Below, piece by piece: positions 42,548 to 51,599 of a stretch of 64,000 nucleotides of DNA. The position numbers were made by a program, and so were the translations under genes. Where the stretch lies: contig NZ_CP025116.1 of the NCBI RefSeq assembly GCF_002831625.1, positions 1,874,501 to 1,938,500 of the forward strand. Direction: 5' to 3'. The stretch's first letter is position 1. The number at the start of each line of letters is the position of its first letter. Below the pieces are notes generated by a model. That model searched no databases. It was not told where the DNA came from and worked only from the letters and a program-made list of their open reading frames with translations. The DNA comes from Nonlabens sp. MB-3u-79 (GTDB taxonomy: Bacteria > Bacteroidota > Bacteroidia > Flavobacteriales > Flavobacteriaceae).

Positions 42548-44507
42548 AACGAAGTAACCTTAGCGCATTGAGAACAACTACTAGGGTAGAGCCTTCGTGA
42601 AAAACAACAGCTAAACCAATATTTGTAAGTCCTAAAATAGTCGCAGGAACTAACAAAACGACCACGCCCAAACTGATCCAGATATTTTGCTTGATGACAC
42701 GTTTAGACGCCCTACTGAGTCCTATTACAAAAGGTAAGTTCTCAATTTTATCAGACATCAATGCCACATCAGCAGTTTCTAGGGCTACATCGCTACCGGC
42801 GGCTCCCATGGCTATACTAACAGTACTTAAAGCCATTGCTGGGGCATCGTTGACACCATCTCCTACCATGGCTATTTTACCATCCCGAACTAATAGGGAT
42901 TTGATAGCGTCTACTTTATCTTCGGGTAGTAAGTTACCTCTTGCTTCGGTCAGGCCAATTTGTTTAGCAATAGCATCCCCCACATTTTGATGATCTCCAG
43001 TAAGCATGATCATGCGTTTTATACCGATTTCCTTTAAGCTTTTAAGAGTGCTAGCCGCTGTTTTTCTCGGTGTATCCATCACACTTATTAACCCAGCGAC
43101 TTTGTTTTTATAAGCAACTATCATCACGGTATGTCCGTTTTTTAACAGTTGTTCCATTTTAGAAATTAGTACTTGATCAACCTCTATAGCAGCACTTTCC
43201 ATTAAGCTCCTATTTCCAATAAATACTTTTTCTCGATGATAGGTAGCTTGAATTCCCTTTCCTTGAACGGCATTTACTTCAGAGGCTTTATTGGTAACTT
43301 CTATATGATACTGGCTTTTAATGTCTTTTGCTATAGCTTTGGCTAGTGGATGGTTGCTCAAGCTCTCTACTTCCAGCACTAATTGCACAAAATCTTTTTC
43401 ATTAAAGTCATTCAGTGGTATCACATGAGTAAGCTTTGGTTTTCCTTCTGTTAGTGTTCCTGTTTTATCAAATGCTATAGTGGTAATTTCTCCTAAACGC
43501 TCTAACGCTTTCCCTCCTTTTATGAGTACTCCCTTTTGTGCAGCTCTTGCAATACCACTCAAGACCGCGCTAGGTGTTGAAATGGCAAGTGCACATGGGC
43601 TTGCCGCTACTAAAACCGTAATTGCTCTGTAGAGGCTGCTGTTAAAACTCTCGTCAATAATTAAATATGCAAAACACAATAACACGACTACTAGAATAAC
43701 CAATGGGACGTACCATTTTTCAAATTTTTTGGTAAGTCTTTGAGTAGGCGATTTTTGAGTTTCCACGTCACTGACCATTTTAATAAGCCTAGAAACCGTA
43801 GAATCTTTACTCAACTTGAGTACCAGCACATCGAGGCTACTGTCGCCATTAATGGTTCCTGTAAAAACGATATGTTTTTTGTCTATTTCATCAAATGAGG
43901 GAGAGTTAGTACCGTATTCCATAAAGGTTTTATCAACCGGCATACTTTCTCCTGTAATTGGGGCTTGATTGACGCTGCTACTTCCATTAATAATCACTCC
44001 ATCTGCAGCAATTTTGGTATTTGGTTTTACAACGATGATATCATTGATGCGCAAGTCTTTTATGGCGACTTCTTTTAGTGAACCTTCCTTCTTTAAAAGA
44101 GCTGTTTTTGGGGATAATTCACCTAAAGCCTCAATAGATTTTTTGGCTTTATCCATCGCATAATGTTCTAAAGCGTGACCTAAACTAAAAAGGAATAACA
44201 ATAAAGCACCTTCTGGCCATTTATCAATATAGGCAGCTCCAGCAGCAGCAGCAATCATCAAAAAATCAATATCAAAACCACCTTGTATGATTTTTTTTGA
44301 GGCTTCTATAGAAATAAAATAGCCTCCAAAAAAGTAAGAGATGATATAACTTGATAAAGATACCCATGTGGGCAAAACAACGAGTTGTTCTATCAAAAAA
44401 CCTATTGACAGAAAAACACCACAGAAAAGGGCAAAAAACAGTTCTGTTTTATTACTTGGATGGGAATGATGACTGGGAGTTTGAGACTCTTCTTTTTGTT
44501 CTACCAT
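42540..44507 (-). CDS. P1B-4-type heavy-metal ATPase (Co/Fe/Zn class, SPC motif)
   Basis: A 655-aa P-type ATPase with no N-terminal HMA domain, only a His-containing start (SHHSHPSN). The membrane motif is AASPCALAIS (SPC at about 303-305, in place of CPC) and the last helix region has HEGSTLVVVLN; SPC plus HEG[GS]T marks the P1B-4 group, which exports Co2+, Fe2+ or Zn2+. DKTGTLTEGKP is the phosphorylation loop and GDGVNDAPAM the hinge. ATG 44507 is preferred to the upstream TTG 44528. It faces the pta-ackA operon tail to tail. Confidence 0.9.
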   Translation of the reverse strand: MVEQKEESQTPSHHSHPSNKTELFFALFCGVFLSIGFLIEQLVVLPTWVSLSSYIISYFFGGYFISIEASKKIIQGGFDIDFLMIAAAAGAAYIDKWPEGALLLFLFSLGHALEHYAMDKAKKSIEALGELSPKTALLKKEGSLKEVAIKDLRINDIIVVKPNTKIAADGVIINGSSSVNQAPITGESMPVDKTFMEYGTNSPSFDEIDKKHIVFTGTINGDSSLDVLVLKLSKDSTVSRLIKMVSDVETQKSPTQRLTKKFEKWYVPLVILVVVLLCFAYLIIDESFNSSLYRAITVLVAASPCALAISTPSAVLSGIARAAQKGVLIKGGKALERLGEITTIAFDKTGTLTEGKPKLTHVIPLNDFNEKDFVQLVLEVESLSNHPLAKAIAKDIKSQYHIEVTNKASEVNAVQGKGIQATYHREKVFIGNRSLMESAAIEVDQVLISKMEQLLKNGHTVMIVAYKNKVAGLISVMDTPRKTAASTLKSLKEIGIKRMIMLTGDHQNVGDAIAKQIGLTEARGNLLPEDKVDAIKSLLVRDGKIAMVGDGVNDAPAMALSTVSIAMGAAGSDVALETADVALMSDKIENLPFVIGLSRASKRVIKQNIWISLGVVVLLVPATILGLTNIGLAVVFHEGSTLVVVLNALRLLRFK

Positions 44508-44529
44508 GTAAAATGACTTTCGATTCAAT

Positions 44530-44730
44530 TTAATACTTTAATTTGTAAGTCATTCCAAAAAGATCATTTTGTAAAAACATCCTAGTTCCATCAACCCTCA
44601 ACTTTTTGCTAGCAAGAGGCAATTCAATCGTTCCTACTTCTTGACCTCGTGGCTCTACTAGATCTTGGAGTATTGGGGTAGTTGGATCTGTGATAGGTGT
44701 GAATAGCATCGCTATAAGAAGTATTAACAT
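44530..44730 (-). CDS. Small exported frame or outer-membrane protein remnant (66 aa)
   Basis: A hydrophobic start (MLILLIAMLFTPI) followed by LQDLVEPRGQEVGTIELPL and the end NDLFGMTYKLKY, which resembles the last strand of an outer-membrane barrel. It ends about 20 bases before the ATPase start and may be a small exported protein cotranscribed with it, or a remnant. I do not recognise it. Confidence 0.3.
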   Translation of the reverse strand: MLILLIAMLFTPITDPTTPILQDLVEPRGQEVGTIELPLASKKLRVDGTRMFLQNDLFGMTYKLKY

Positions 44731-44960
44731 ACACAACTTACTTCTGCGTTACGGTATATTCCACGATCTTTTAGGTAAGATGTCGAGGCGTTTTAATGTA
44801 AGATTTCTGGTCCAAATAACCCATAATTATAAACAGCATCTGTGATATGGTTAATATTGTTCAGAGGACCAAACAAGCTCTTATTTGGATTCTTTTTATA
44901 GTGTAGACCTCTCTTATGAAGTGGTGTCACCCCTTCAAAAAAAATCACAATACGTTAAAT

Positions 44961-44992
44961 ATCATCTATATGATAAAAAAAAATTATATTTG
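44961..44992 (+). promoter_or_regulatory. Promoter and candidate operator of the copper cluster
   Basis: Inverted repeat ATCATCTATATGAT (44961-44974) lies just upstream of TATATTTG (44985-44992), which is followed seven bases later by the ATG at 45000. A repressor or activator could read the repeat; which one is not known. Confidence 0.5.
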
Positions 44993-44999
44993 TAGAAGA

Positions 45000-45419
45000 A
45001 TGAAACAATTATTCCACAGATCAATAGCAATGTGTATGGCCATTGTAGTGCTTATGACTACAATGTCATTCACTATAGATATGCACTATTGTGGTGATAC
45101 TATGGTGGATTACTCTTTCTTCCATAACGCATCTACTTGCAAAATGGAAAAGGCTATCCTAACTGCCAGCTGTGGGAATCCAGAAATGGAAAAACAATCT
45201 TGTTGTTCAGACGAGCAGTTAATTATCACGGGACAAGATGATTTAAAAGATAATTTTTCAAAACTTAGCTTTGAGCAACAAGTATTTGTGACCTCATTCA
45301 CCTATTCTTATATCAGTCTATTTGAAGGAACAACATCTAATGAAGTTGCTTTTGTAGATGATTCACCTCCCTTTATCAAACGCAATGTGCAGGTACTGCA
45401 CCAGTCGTTCTTAATTTGA
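45000..45419 (+). CDS. HYC_CC_PP family exported protein
   Basis: A 139-aa protein with a signal-like start (MKQLFHRSIAMCMAIVVLMT), then DMHYCGDTMVDYSFF, CKMEKA, KQSCCSDEQ and, near the end, DDSPPFIKR. These HYC, CC and PP marks define a small family that in Bacteroidetes travels with heavy-metal efflux genes. It is exported and probably binds a metal through its Cys residues. ATG 45000 is chosen because the promoter TATATTTG ends seven bases before it; the frame is open upstream without a usable start. Confidence 0.82.
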   Translation: MKQLFHRSIAMCMAIVVLMTTMSFTIDMHYCGDTMVDYSFFHNASTCKMEKAILTASCGNPEMEKQSCCSDEQLIITGQDDLKDNFSKLSFEQQVFVTSFTYSYISLFEGTTSNEVAFVDDSPPFIKRNVQVLHQSFLI

Positions 45420-45563
45420 TTTTTAAACACTAGCCCAGTCCAATTTACAATTGGGGTGGGGAAGAAGCCCTGGAATTCTTACACTTGGGGTAGAATATAT
45501 GGTACTTTTTTTTCTGTAAATCAGGAATTTAATCCTCTTATAACTGTTTAATTATCCAACTAT

Positions 45564-48500
45564 ATGCTTAATAAAGCGATAAAATTCCTAATCGAGAATA
45601 AACTCGTCGCCGTTTTAATGCTCACCCTATTTGTAGGTTGGGGTATTGTCAACGCACCCTTTGGTTGGGATACAGGTTTTTTACCTTCTGATCCCGTTGC
45701 AGTAGATGCCATTCCCGATATTGGGGAGAATCAGCAAATTGTTTTTACCAAATGGCAAGGCCGATCTCCACAAGATATTGAAGACCAGATTACATATCCT
45801 TTAACGACCTCATTACTGGGTATTCCTGGAGTAAAAACAATTCGTAGTTCTTCTATGTTTGGTTTTTCCAGTATCTACATCATTTTTGAAGAAGATAAAG
45901 AGTTCTATTGGTCTCGTAGCAGGATTTTAGAGAAGTTAAATTCGCTGCCAGCTAATTTATTGCCAGATGGTGTAAATCCTTCCTTAGGACCAGATGCGAC
46001 AGGTTTAGGTCAAATATATTGGTACACTTTAGAGGGTCGTGATGAAAAGGGGAATGTAACCGGTGGCTGGGATTTACAAGAACTGCGCAGCATTCAGGAT
46101 TACTATGTAAAATATGCTCTTTCTGGTGCAAGCGGGGTTTCAGAAGTAGCTTCTATAGGGGGGTATGTTCAAGAATATCAAGTAGATGTGGACCCAGAAA
46201 AAATGCGGCAATACAAGATAGGCCTCAACCAAATTGTCAAAGCAGTAAAAGAAAGCAATCAAGATATAGGAGCACAAACCTTAGAAATTAATCAAGCAGA
46301 ATATTTAGTTCGCGGTTTGGGGTATATCAAGTCTATAGCCGACATAGAAAATGCGGTAGTTGCTTCAGAAAATTTTACCTCATTGCGCATTAAAGATGTG
46401 GCAAAGGTACATTTAGGACCCCAAGCCAGGCGTGGTATCCTGGACAAAGAAGGCGCTGAAGTTGTCGGAGGAGTTGTGGTAGCGCGTTACGGTGCAAACC
46501 CTATGGAGGTCATCAATAATGTAAAAGCAAAAATTGAAGAACTCAAAGGTGGACTGCCTTCAAAAGTATTGGCAGACGGGCGTACCTCCCAACTTACGGT
46601 AGTTCCTTTTTATGACCGTACAGAGCTTATTGAAGAAACCTTGGACACACTAAGTGAGGCACTGACGCTAGAAATCCTTATTACCATTTTGGTTATTATC
46701 ATCATGCTCTTCAACCTAAGAGCTTCTATTTTGATTTCTGGACTCTTGCCCGTAGCTGTTTTGATGGTTTTTGTCACTATGAAAATATTCAATGTAGATG
46801 CTAATATAGTTGCACTTTCTGGTATCGCCATCGCCATTGGTACTATGGTCGACGTGGGCGTCATTCTAGCCGAAAATATGATTCGGCATATGGATGATGA
46901 GAAGTTACGCTTTAGCGAAAGCGGAGTGGAATTCACTACAAATGAAATTATATACAATGCTACAGCTGAGGTTTCAGGAGCTATTTTAACAGCTGTTCTG
47001 ACGACCATCATCAGTTTTGTGCCCGTCTTTACGATGATAGGCGCCGAGGGTAAACTGTTCAGGCCCCTAGCATTTACAAAAACCATGGCACTTTCGGCCT
47101 CTTTAGTCATTGCCTTGTTTATCATACCGCCATTAGCTGCGTATTTATTTAAGAAGAAAAACATTAAAAACTCCTTCAATTATGTGTTGAATATTTCACT
47201 GATCGCAGTGGGTCTTTTCGCTATCATTTACGGATACTGGTTGGGATTGATTTTAATTGCATTCGGTAGTACAGCACTGTTAACTTTGAGGAATACGCTT
47301 TCGCGAAAGCGTGCCAATCTTATAAACATCATTATAGCATCAGCTGCTATAGTGGTATTACTGGCAACCTATTGGAGACCACTAGGCTTTGATAGAAGCA
47401 TTCTTATAAATCTAATTTTTGTCTCCATCATTTGCTTTGGAATTCTAGGGGTATTCTCTGTATTGAGAAGGTATTATGGTCAGATTTTAAGATGGGCATT
47501 AGCAAACAAGCTTTTGTTTTTAGTGATTCCTGCAGCCGTACTTGTTTCTGGTGTATGGATCATGAATAACACAGGAAAAGAATTCATGCCGTCACTTAAT
47601 GAAGGCTCCTTCCTCTTAATGCCTACTTCTTTACCACATGCTGGTGCCGAAGAAAACAAACGCGTACTCCAGCAATTGGATATGGCAGTAGCTAGCATTC
47701 CAGAGATAGAAACTGTAGTGGGTAAATCTGGTCGAACGGAAAGTGCGCTAGATCCAGCACCGCTTTCTATGTATGAAAATATGATTCAGTACAAGTCTGA
47801 ATACATGCGCAATGAGGATGGAGAGCGACAGCGTTATAAAGTGGATGCAAACGGACTTTTTATAACAAAAGGCGGCCTTCTTGTCATCAATCCTAATACC
47901 GATATCGCGGCTGATAATAAGGAATACGATGCTTCAAAATTAAGGGATCCATTTAACATAGAAGATAAACATCTGGTGCAAGATGAAGATGGTGAATACT
48001 ATCGCAACTGGCGACCTGATATTAATAGTCCAGATGATATATGGAATGAAATCGTCAGGGTGACCAAGTTGCCAGGGGTGACCTCTGCTCCTAAATTACA
48101 ACCTATTGAAACCCGACTGGTCATGTTGCAAACAGGAATGCGTGCACCTATGGGAATCAAAGTGAAAGGTCAAGATTTAGCACAAATTGAAGCTTTTGGG
48201 TTGCGATTAGAAGACATTATCAAACAAGCCGAAGGTGTGAAAGAACAAGCGGTTTTTGCAGACCGTATTGTAGGCAAGCCTTATTTATTAATCGATATCA
48301 AACGCGAGCAATTAGTACGATACGGTATATCGGTTATGGATGTTCAGCAAATTTTACAAGTGGCTGTTGGTGGAATGCCATTGACACAAACGGTAGAAGG
48401 TCGAGAACGTTATGGGGTGCGCGTGCGTTATCCAAGAGAATTGAGGAGCAATCCAGACGATCTTAAAAAGATTTATGTTCCAGTAGAAAATGGCAGCCCT

Positions 48501-49364
48501 ATTCCTTTGGGAGAGCTGGTAGACATACGTTATGAAAAGGGTCCACAAGTGATTAAAAGTGAAGATACTTTTTTGATAGGTTATGTGCTGTTTGATAAGC
48601 TCGATGGATTTGCCGAAGTAGATGTTGTAGAAAATGCCCAAGCTTTAATCCAACAAAAAATAGCTACTGGCGACTTAATCGTGCCTAAAGGAATCAGTTA
48701 TCAATTTACAGGAACTTACGAAAATCAATTGCGTGCAGAGGAGACACTTTCAGTGGTGGTCCCATTAGCACTGATCATTATTTTCCTCATACTTTATTTC
48801 CAGTTCAAATCTGTAGGTACTTCGCTTATGGTGTTTTCAGGTATAACAGTAGCTTTTGCCGGTGGTTTTATAATGATATGGCTCTATGGTCAAGATTGGT
48901 TCTTTAATTTCAGTTTTTTTGGCGAGAATATGCGCGACCTATTTAACATGAAAACCATCAATTTAAGTGTGGCTGTTTGGGTTGGTTTTATAGCCTTGTT
49001 TGGTATAGCGACTGATGACGGTGTGGTTATGGCAACCTACCTCAAGCAAACCTTTGACCGTGAAAAACCAGTGGATATAAAAGGCATACGTCACGCGGCA
49101 TTAGAAGCTGCTCAGCAACGTATCCGTCCTTGTTTGATGACTACAGTAACTACCATCCTTGCCTTACTTCCAGTATTGACCTCAACTGGAAAAGGAAGCG
49201 ATATCATGATCCCAATGGCGATCCCAATTTTTGGAGGAATGGTAATCGATATAACTTCCTATTTCTTGGTGCCTGTTCTTTACAGTTGGAGAGAAGAATT
49301 TTTTCTTTCGCGAAAACTCCCTAAAATTGAGGAATCAATAATCAAGACTAAAGAATTAAAGTGA
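45564..49364 (+). CDS. cusA: CusA/CzcA-family heavy-metal RND efflux pump
   Basis: A 1266-aa inner-membrane proton antiporter that moves Cu+/Ag+ or divalent metals out through CusB/CusC partners. It has two RND halves, with IAIAIGTMVDVGVILAENMI (TM4 proton-relay region) and FGIATDDGVVMATYLKQTFD (second half). It is about 200 residues longer than E. coli CusA: between PPLAAYLFKK and YYGQILRWALANK an extra membrane block of about four helices is inserted. Copper or silver is inferred from the CopA/CusB neighbours. The palindrome copy at 47296 lies in this extra block. Confidence 0.93.
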   Translation: MLNKAIKFLIENKLVAVLMLTLFVGWGIVNAPFGWDTGFLPSDPVAVDAIPDIGENQQIVFTKWQGRSPQDIEDQITYPLTTSLLGIPGVKTIRSSSMFGFSSIYIIFEEDKEFYWSRSRILEKLNSLPANLLPDGVNPSLGPDATGLGQIYWYTLEGRDEKGNVTGGWDLQELRSIQDYYVKYALSGASGVSEVASIGGYVQEYQVDVDPEKMRQYKIGLNQIVKAVKESNQDIGAQTLEINQAEYLVRGLGYIKSIADIENAVVASENFTSLRIKDVAKVHLGPQARRGILDKEGAEVVGGVVVARYGANPMEVINNVKAKIEELKGGLPSKVLADGRTSQLTVVPFYDRTELIEETLDTLSEALTLEILITILVIIIMLFNLRASILISGLLPVAVLMVFVTMKIFNVDANIVALSGIAIAIGTMVDVGVILAENMIRHMDDEKLRFSESGVEFTTNEIIYNATAEVSGAILTAVLTTIISFVPVFTMIGAEGKLFRPLAFTKTMALSASLVIALFIIPPLAAYLFKKKNIKNSFNYVLNISLIAVGLFAIIYGYWLGLILIAFGSTALLTLRNTLSRKRANLINIIIASAAIVVLLATYWRPLGFDRSILINLIFVSIICFGILGVFSVLRRYYGQILRWALANKLLFLVIPAAVLVSGVWIMNNTGKEFMPSLNEGSFLLMPTSLPHAGAEENKRVLQQLDMAVASIPEIETVVGKSGRTESALDPAPLSMYENMIQYKSEYMRNEDGERQRYKVDANGLFITKGGLLVINPNTDIAADNKEYDASKLRDPFNIEDKHLVQDEDGEYYRNWRPDINSPDDIWNEIVRVTKLPGVTSAPKLQPIETRLVMLQTGMRAPMGIKVKGQDLAQIEAFGLRLEDIIKQAEGVKEQAVFADRIVGKPYLLIDIKREQLVRYGISVMDVQQILQVAVGGMPLTQTVEGRERYGVRVRYPRELRSNPDDLKKIYVPVENGSPIPLGELVDIRYEKGPQVIKSEDTFLIGYVLFDKLDGFAEVDVVENAQALIQQKIATGDLIVPKGISYQFTGTYENQLRAEETLSVVVPLALIIIFLILYFQFKSVGTSLMVFSGITVAFAGGFIMIWLYGQDWFFNFSFFGENMRDLFNMKTINLSVAVWVGFIALFGIATDDGVVMATYLKQTFDREKPVDIKGIRHAALEAAQQRIRPCLMTTVTTILALLPVLTSTGKGSDIMIPMAIPIFGGMVIDITSYFLVPVLYSWREEFFLSRKLPKIEESIIKTKELK
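47296..47311. repeat. Iterated 16-bp palindrome, copy 7 (in cusA)
   Basis: Perfect CGCTTTCGCGAAAGCG, read as (T)LSRK(R) in a cytoplasmic loop of the extra membrane block. A one-mismatch copy (CGCTTTAGCGAAAGCG) lies in the same gene at 46908-46923. Confidence 0.9.
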
Positions 49365-49447
49365 AAAGTTTAAAGTGAAAAACTAAAAGTGAAAAGTGAA
49401 AAGTGGAAAGTGGAATGTGGAAGTTGGATGTTGGAAGTTGGAGGTTA
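49364..49447. repeat. Degenerate AGTGGAA simple-repeat tract (left of the four-helix gene)
   Basis: Run of imperfect AGTGAAA, AGTGGAA and GTTGGA units from the cusA stop to just before the next gene. A related, partly inverted tract lies right of that gene (49866-49913, with TTCCAG units). Confidence 0.7.
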
Positions 49448-49473
49448 AAGAATCGATAATTAAAATTTTAAAA

Positions 49474-49842
49474 ATGATACAATCGTATAAAGATTTAGAG
49501 GTGCATAAAATGTCTTTTGCTTTGGCAATGGAGATATTTTGGGTCACTAGAAAATTTCCGAAAGAAGAAGTTTATTCTTTGACGTCGCAAATTGTTCGGT
49601 CGTCTAGATCTGTAAGCGCCAATATTAGTGAAGGCTGGGCAAAACGGGTTTACGAAGGTGTTTTTAAACAACATCTGATACATTCTTTAGGTTCCAATTC
49701 TGAAACTGAAGACTGGCTGAATTATGCTTCGGAATGTGGATGCCTGACCAAGGCTTCACACAATGAGCTAATTGAGAAGAACAATTCAGTTGGCAGAATG
49801 CTGACCAAGCTCCATCAAAACTGGAAAAGCTATGAAAAATAG
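49474..49842 (+). CDS. Four-helix-bundle protein (S23/IVP family)
   Basis: A 122-aa helical protein: MIQSYKDLEVHKMSFALAME, SLTSQIVRSSRSVSANISEG, and the end NNSVGRMLTKLHQNW. The pattern SQIxRSxxSVxANIxEG is diagnostic of the S23/four-helix-bundle family, first known as proteins encoded in intervening sequences of 23S rRNA genes. Here it is a free-standing gene, placed between cusA and cusC with simple-repeat tracts on both sides, which looks like an insertion into the copper operon. Its role is unknown. It overlaps the next gene by 11 bases. Confidence 0.88.
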   Translation: MIQSYKDLEVHKMSFALAMEIFWVTRKFPKEEVYSLTSQIVRSSRSVSANISEGWAKRVYEGVFKQHLIHSLGSNSETEDWLNYASECGCLTKASHNELIEKNNSVGRMLTKLHQNWKSYEK

Positions 49843-51127
49843 AATATCAAATAAGGAAGGAAGTAACGAGTGGAAGTTGACGAAAAATCAATTTCCAGCT
49901 TCCAGTTTCCAGCGGCTAATAGCGCTAATCATTGTAACAGCGCTTCAAAACATCGCTTCAGCGCAAACCTTAGAACAATACATCAATACAGCCCAACAAA
50001 ACAATCCAGAAATCCAGGCTTACAACCTCCGCTACAATATCGCTGAAGAAAAAGTAAATGAAGTGGACTGGATTCCCAATACAGAATTGAGCGCAGGCTA
50101 TTTTGTAAGCGAGCCAGAAACCAGAACAGGAGCTCAGCGCGCTAGATTTTCAGCAAGACAAATGTTGCCTTGGTTTGGTACAATTACCGCGAGAGAAAAT
50201 TATGCAAGCTCCATGGCAGATGCCGAATTTGTTGAAATAGCCATTGCAAAACGCAAATTGGCGCTAGCTGTTTCTCAATCCTATTACAGTCTTTATGAAA
50301 TTAGAGCAGAACAAAGTGTTCTCGATGAAAATATCCAACTCTTAAAAACCTACGAACGTCTGGCGCTTAACTCTATAGAGGTGGGTAAAGCAACAGCGGT
50401 AGATGTGTTGCGATTACAGATCAGACAGAATGAGTTGCAACAGCAAAAGGAAGTTTTAGAAGAAGCCTATTTAGGAGAACAGGCTGCCTTTAATAAGCTG
50501 CTCCATCAAGAGGGTGCCAAAATGATAACAGTACTTGAAGAGTTGTTGTTACCTGAAGAAGATATAGCTTACGCAGTAGATGTCTTAAGTCTTCATCCGG
50601 AGTTACTCAAGTACGATAAGCTCTATGAATCCATCACTCAATCAGAGTTGTTGAATCAAGCGGAACAAAATCCTATGATAGGCATTGGAGTGGATTATGT
50701 ACCTGTTTCTGAGCGTCCTGATATGAATTTTAGCGATAACGGTAAGGATATATTCATGCCTATGTTATCGGTCTCTATTCCTATTTTTAATAAGCAATAC
50801 GATTCCAAAAGCAAACAAAACGAACTACGTCAGTTAGAAATCGCAGCTCAAAAAGACAACCGATTGAATGTGTTAGAATCCGCTTTCGCGAAAGCGATAT
50901 CACAACGCAATCAAGCTCGAATCAAATTTAATACACAACAAAAAAACTTAAAACAGGCCCAAAGTGCCGAAGAAATTCTCATCAAGAATTACGAGACCGG
51001 AACCATTGATTTTAATGACATTCTTGATATACAAGAGTTGCAATTGAAATTTCAGATCAATCAAATAAAAGCAATAACCATATACTACAGGCAGAGTGCA
51101 GTAGTTAATTATTTAATAATTCAATAA
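49832..51127 (+). CDS. TolC-family outer-membrane efflux protein (CusC-like)
   Basis: A 431-aa outer-membrane channel for the CusAB pump: hydrophobic signal region (about 29-45, ending IASAQ), then TLEQYINTAQQNNPEIQAYN and long coiled-coil helices typical of OEP/TolC, ending LQELQLKFQINQIKAITI. The first 28 residues before the hydrophobic core are unusually long and polar, and are encoded by the repeat-like tract at 49866-49913, so the original start may have been altered by the neighbouring insertion. The 16-bp palindrome at 50881 encodes SAFAKA. Confidence 0.87.
   Translation: MKNRISNKEGSNEWKLTKNQFPASSFQRLIALIIVTALQNIASAQTLEQYINTAQQNNPEIQAYNLRYNIAEEKVNEVDWIPNTELSAGYFVSEPETRTGAQRARFSARQMLPWFGTITARENYASSMADAEFVEIAIAKRKLALAVSQSYYSLYEIRAEQSVLDENIQLLKTYERLALNSIEVGKATAVDVLRLQIRQNELQQQKEVLEEAYLGEQAAFNKLLHQEGAKMITVLEELLLPEEDIAYAVDVLSLHPELLKYDKLYESITQSELLNQAEQNPMIGIGVDYVPVSERPDMNFSDNGKDIFMPMLSVSIPIFNKQYDSKSKQNELRQLEIAAQKDNRLNVLESAFAKAISQRNQARIKFNTQQKNLKQAQSAEEILIKNYETGTIDFNDILDIQELQLKFQINQIKAITIYYRQSAVVNYLIIQ
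50881..50896. repeat. Iterated 16-bp palindrome, copy 8 (in the cusC-like gene)
   Basis: Perfect CGCTTTCGCGAAAGCG, read as (S)AFAKA in a coiled-coil region. Confidence 0.9.
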
Positions 51128-51137
51128 ATCAAAAACA

Positions 51138-51389
51138 ATGAAAAATTTAAAATCAATCTTAGGAGCAATGCTCCTCATGGCAACTATTTCAATCGTGTCT
51201 TGTAAAGAAAACGAGGCAGAGGCAAAACCAGCAACCGAAGTAGATCAAGGAGATGAATACACTTCTGCTTACGTATGTCCTATGCATTGTAAAGACAGCG
51301 GTAGTGATAAAGAGGGTACTTGTGATTCTTGTGGCATGACACTCATAAAAAATGAAGAACATACCGCAAACGGTCATACCCACGAATAA
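51138..51389 (+). CDS. Heavy-metal-binding-domain lipoprotein (83 aa)
   Basis: MKNLKSILGAMLLMATISIV followed by SC gives a lipoprotein signal (Cys22); the mature part has one HMBD-type zinc-ribbon-like motif, YVCPMHCKDSG, then CDSCGMTLI. The extra Cys after CPMH and the long loop match the first HMBD of the neighbouring CopA. It is probably a periplasmic copper carrier serving CusBC or CopA. Confidence 0.82.
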   Translation: MKNLKSILGAMLLMATISIVSCKENEAEAKPATEVDQGDEYTSAYVCPMHCKDSGSDKEGTCDSCGMTLIKNEEHTANGHTHE

Positions 51390-51528
51390 AATAGCGGTCT
51401 ATAAACTTAATTATAAAACCAGCGGTCTTCTTGTAAAGCAATTCAAATCCTTGACAAAGATGTATAGGATTACTTGCCAAAACATGGAGGTTAGGAACAG
51501 TATGCTTTGATCAAATGTAGTTAAGGTT

Positions 51529-51548
51529 ACCCTTAACTGGAACAAAAC
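51529..51548. promoter_or_regulatory. Inverted repeat upstream of copA
   Basis: AGTTAAGGTTACCCTTAACT, two perfect 8-base arms around a 4-base centre, in the copA upstream region. A candidate operator; a MerR- or other-type copper regulator is possible but not encoded in the window. Confidence 0.5.
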
Positions 51549-51599
51549 ATGCTGTTTACACTGCATAATTTAGTATCTTAAGAACAAAAGAATGCTCCA

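Noticed and set aside
46610..47179. 189-aa frame antisense to cusA
   Set aside because: It mirrors membrane helices of cusA, where antisense frames stay open by codon bias; no start context or homology pattern.
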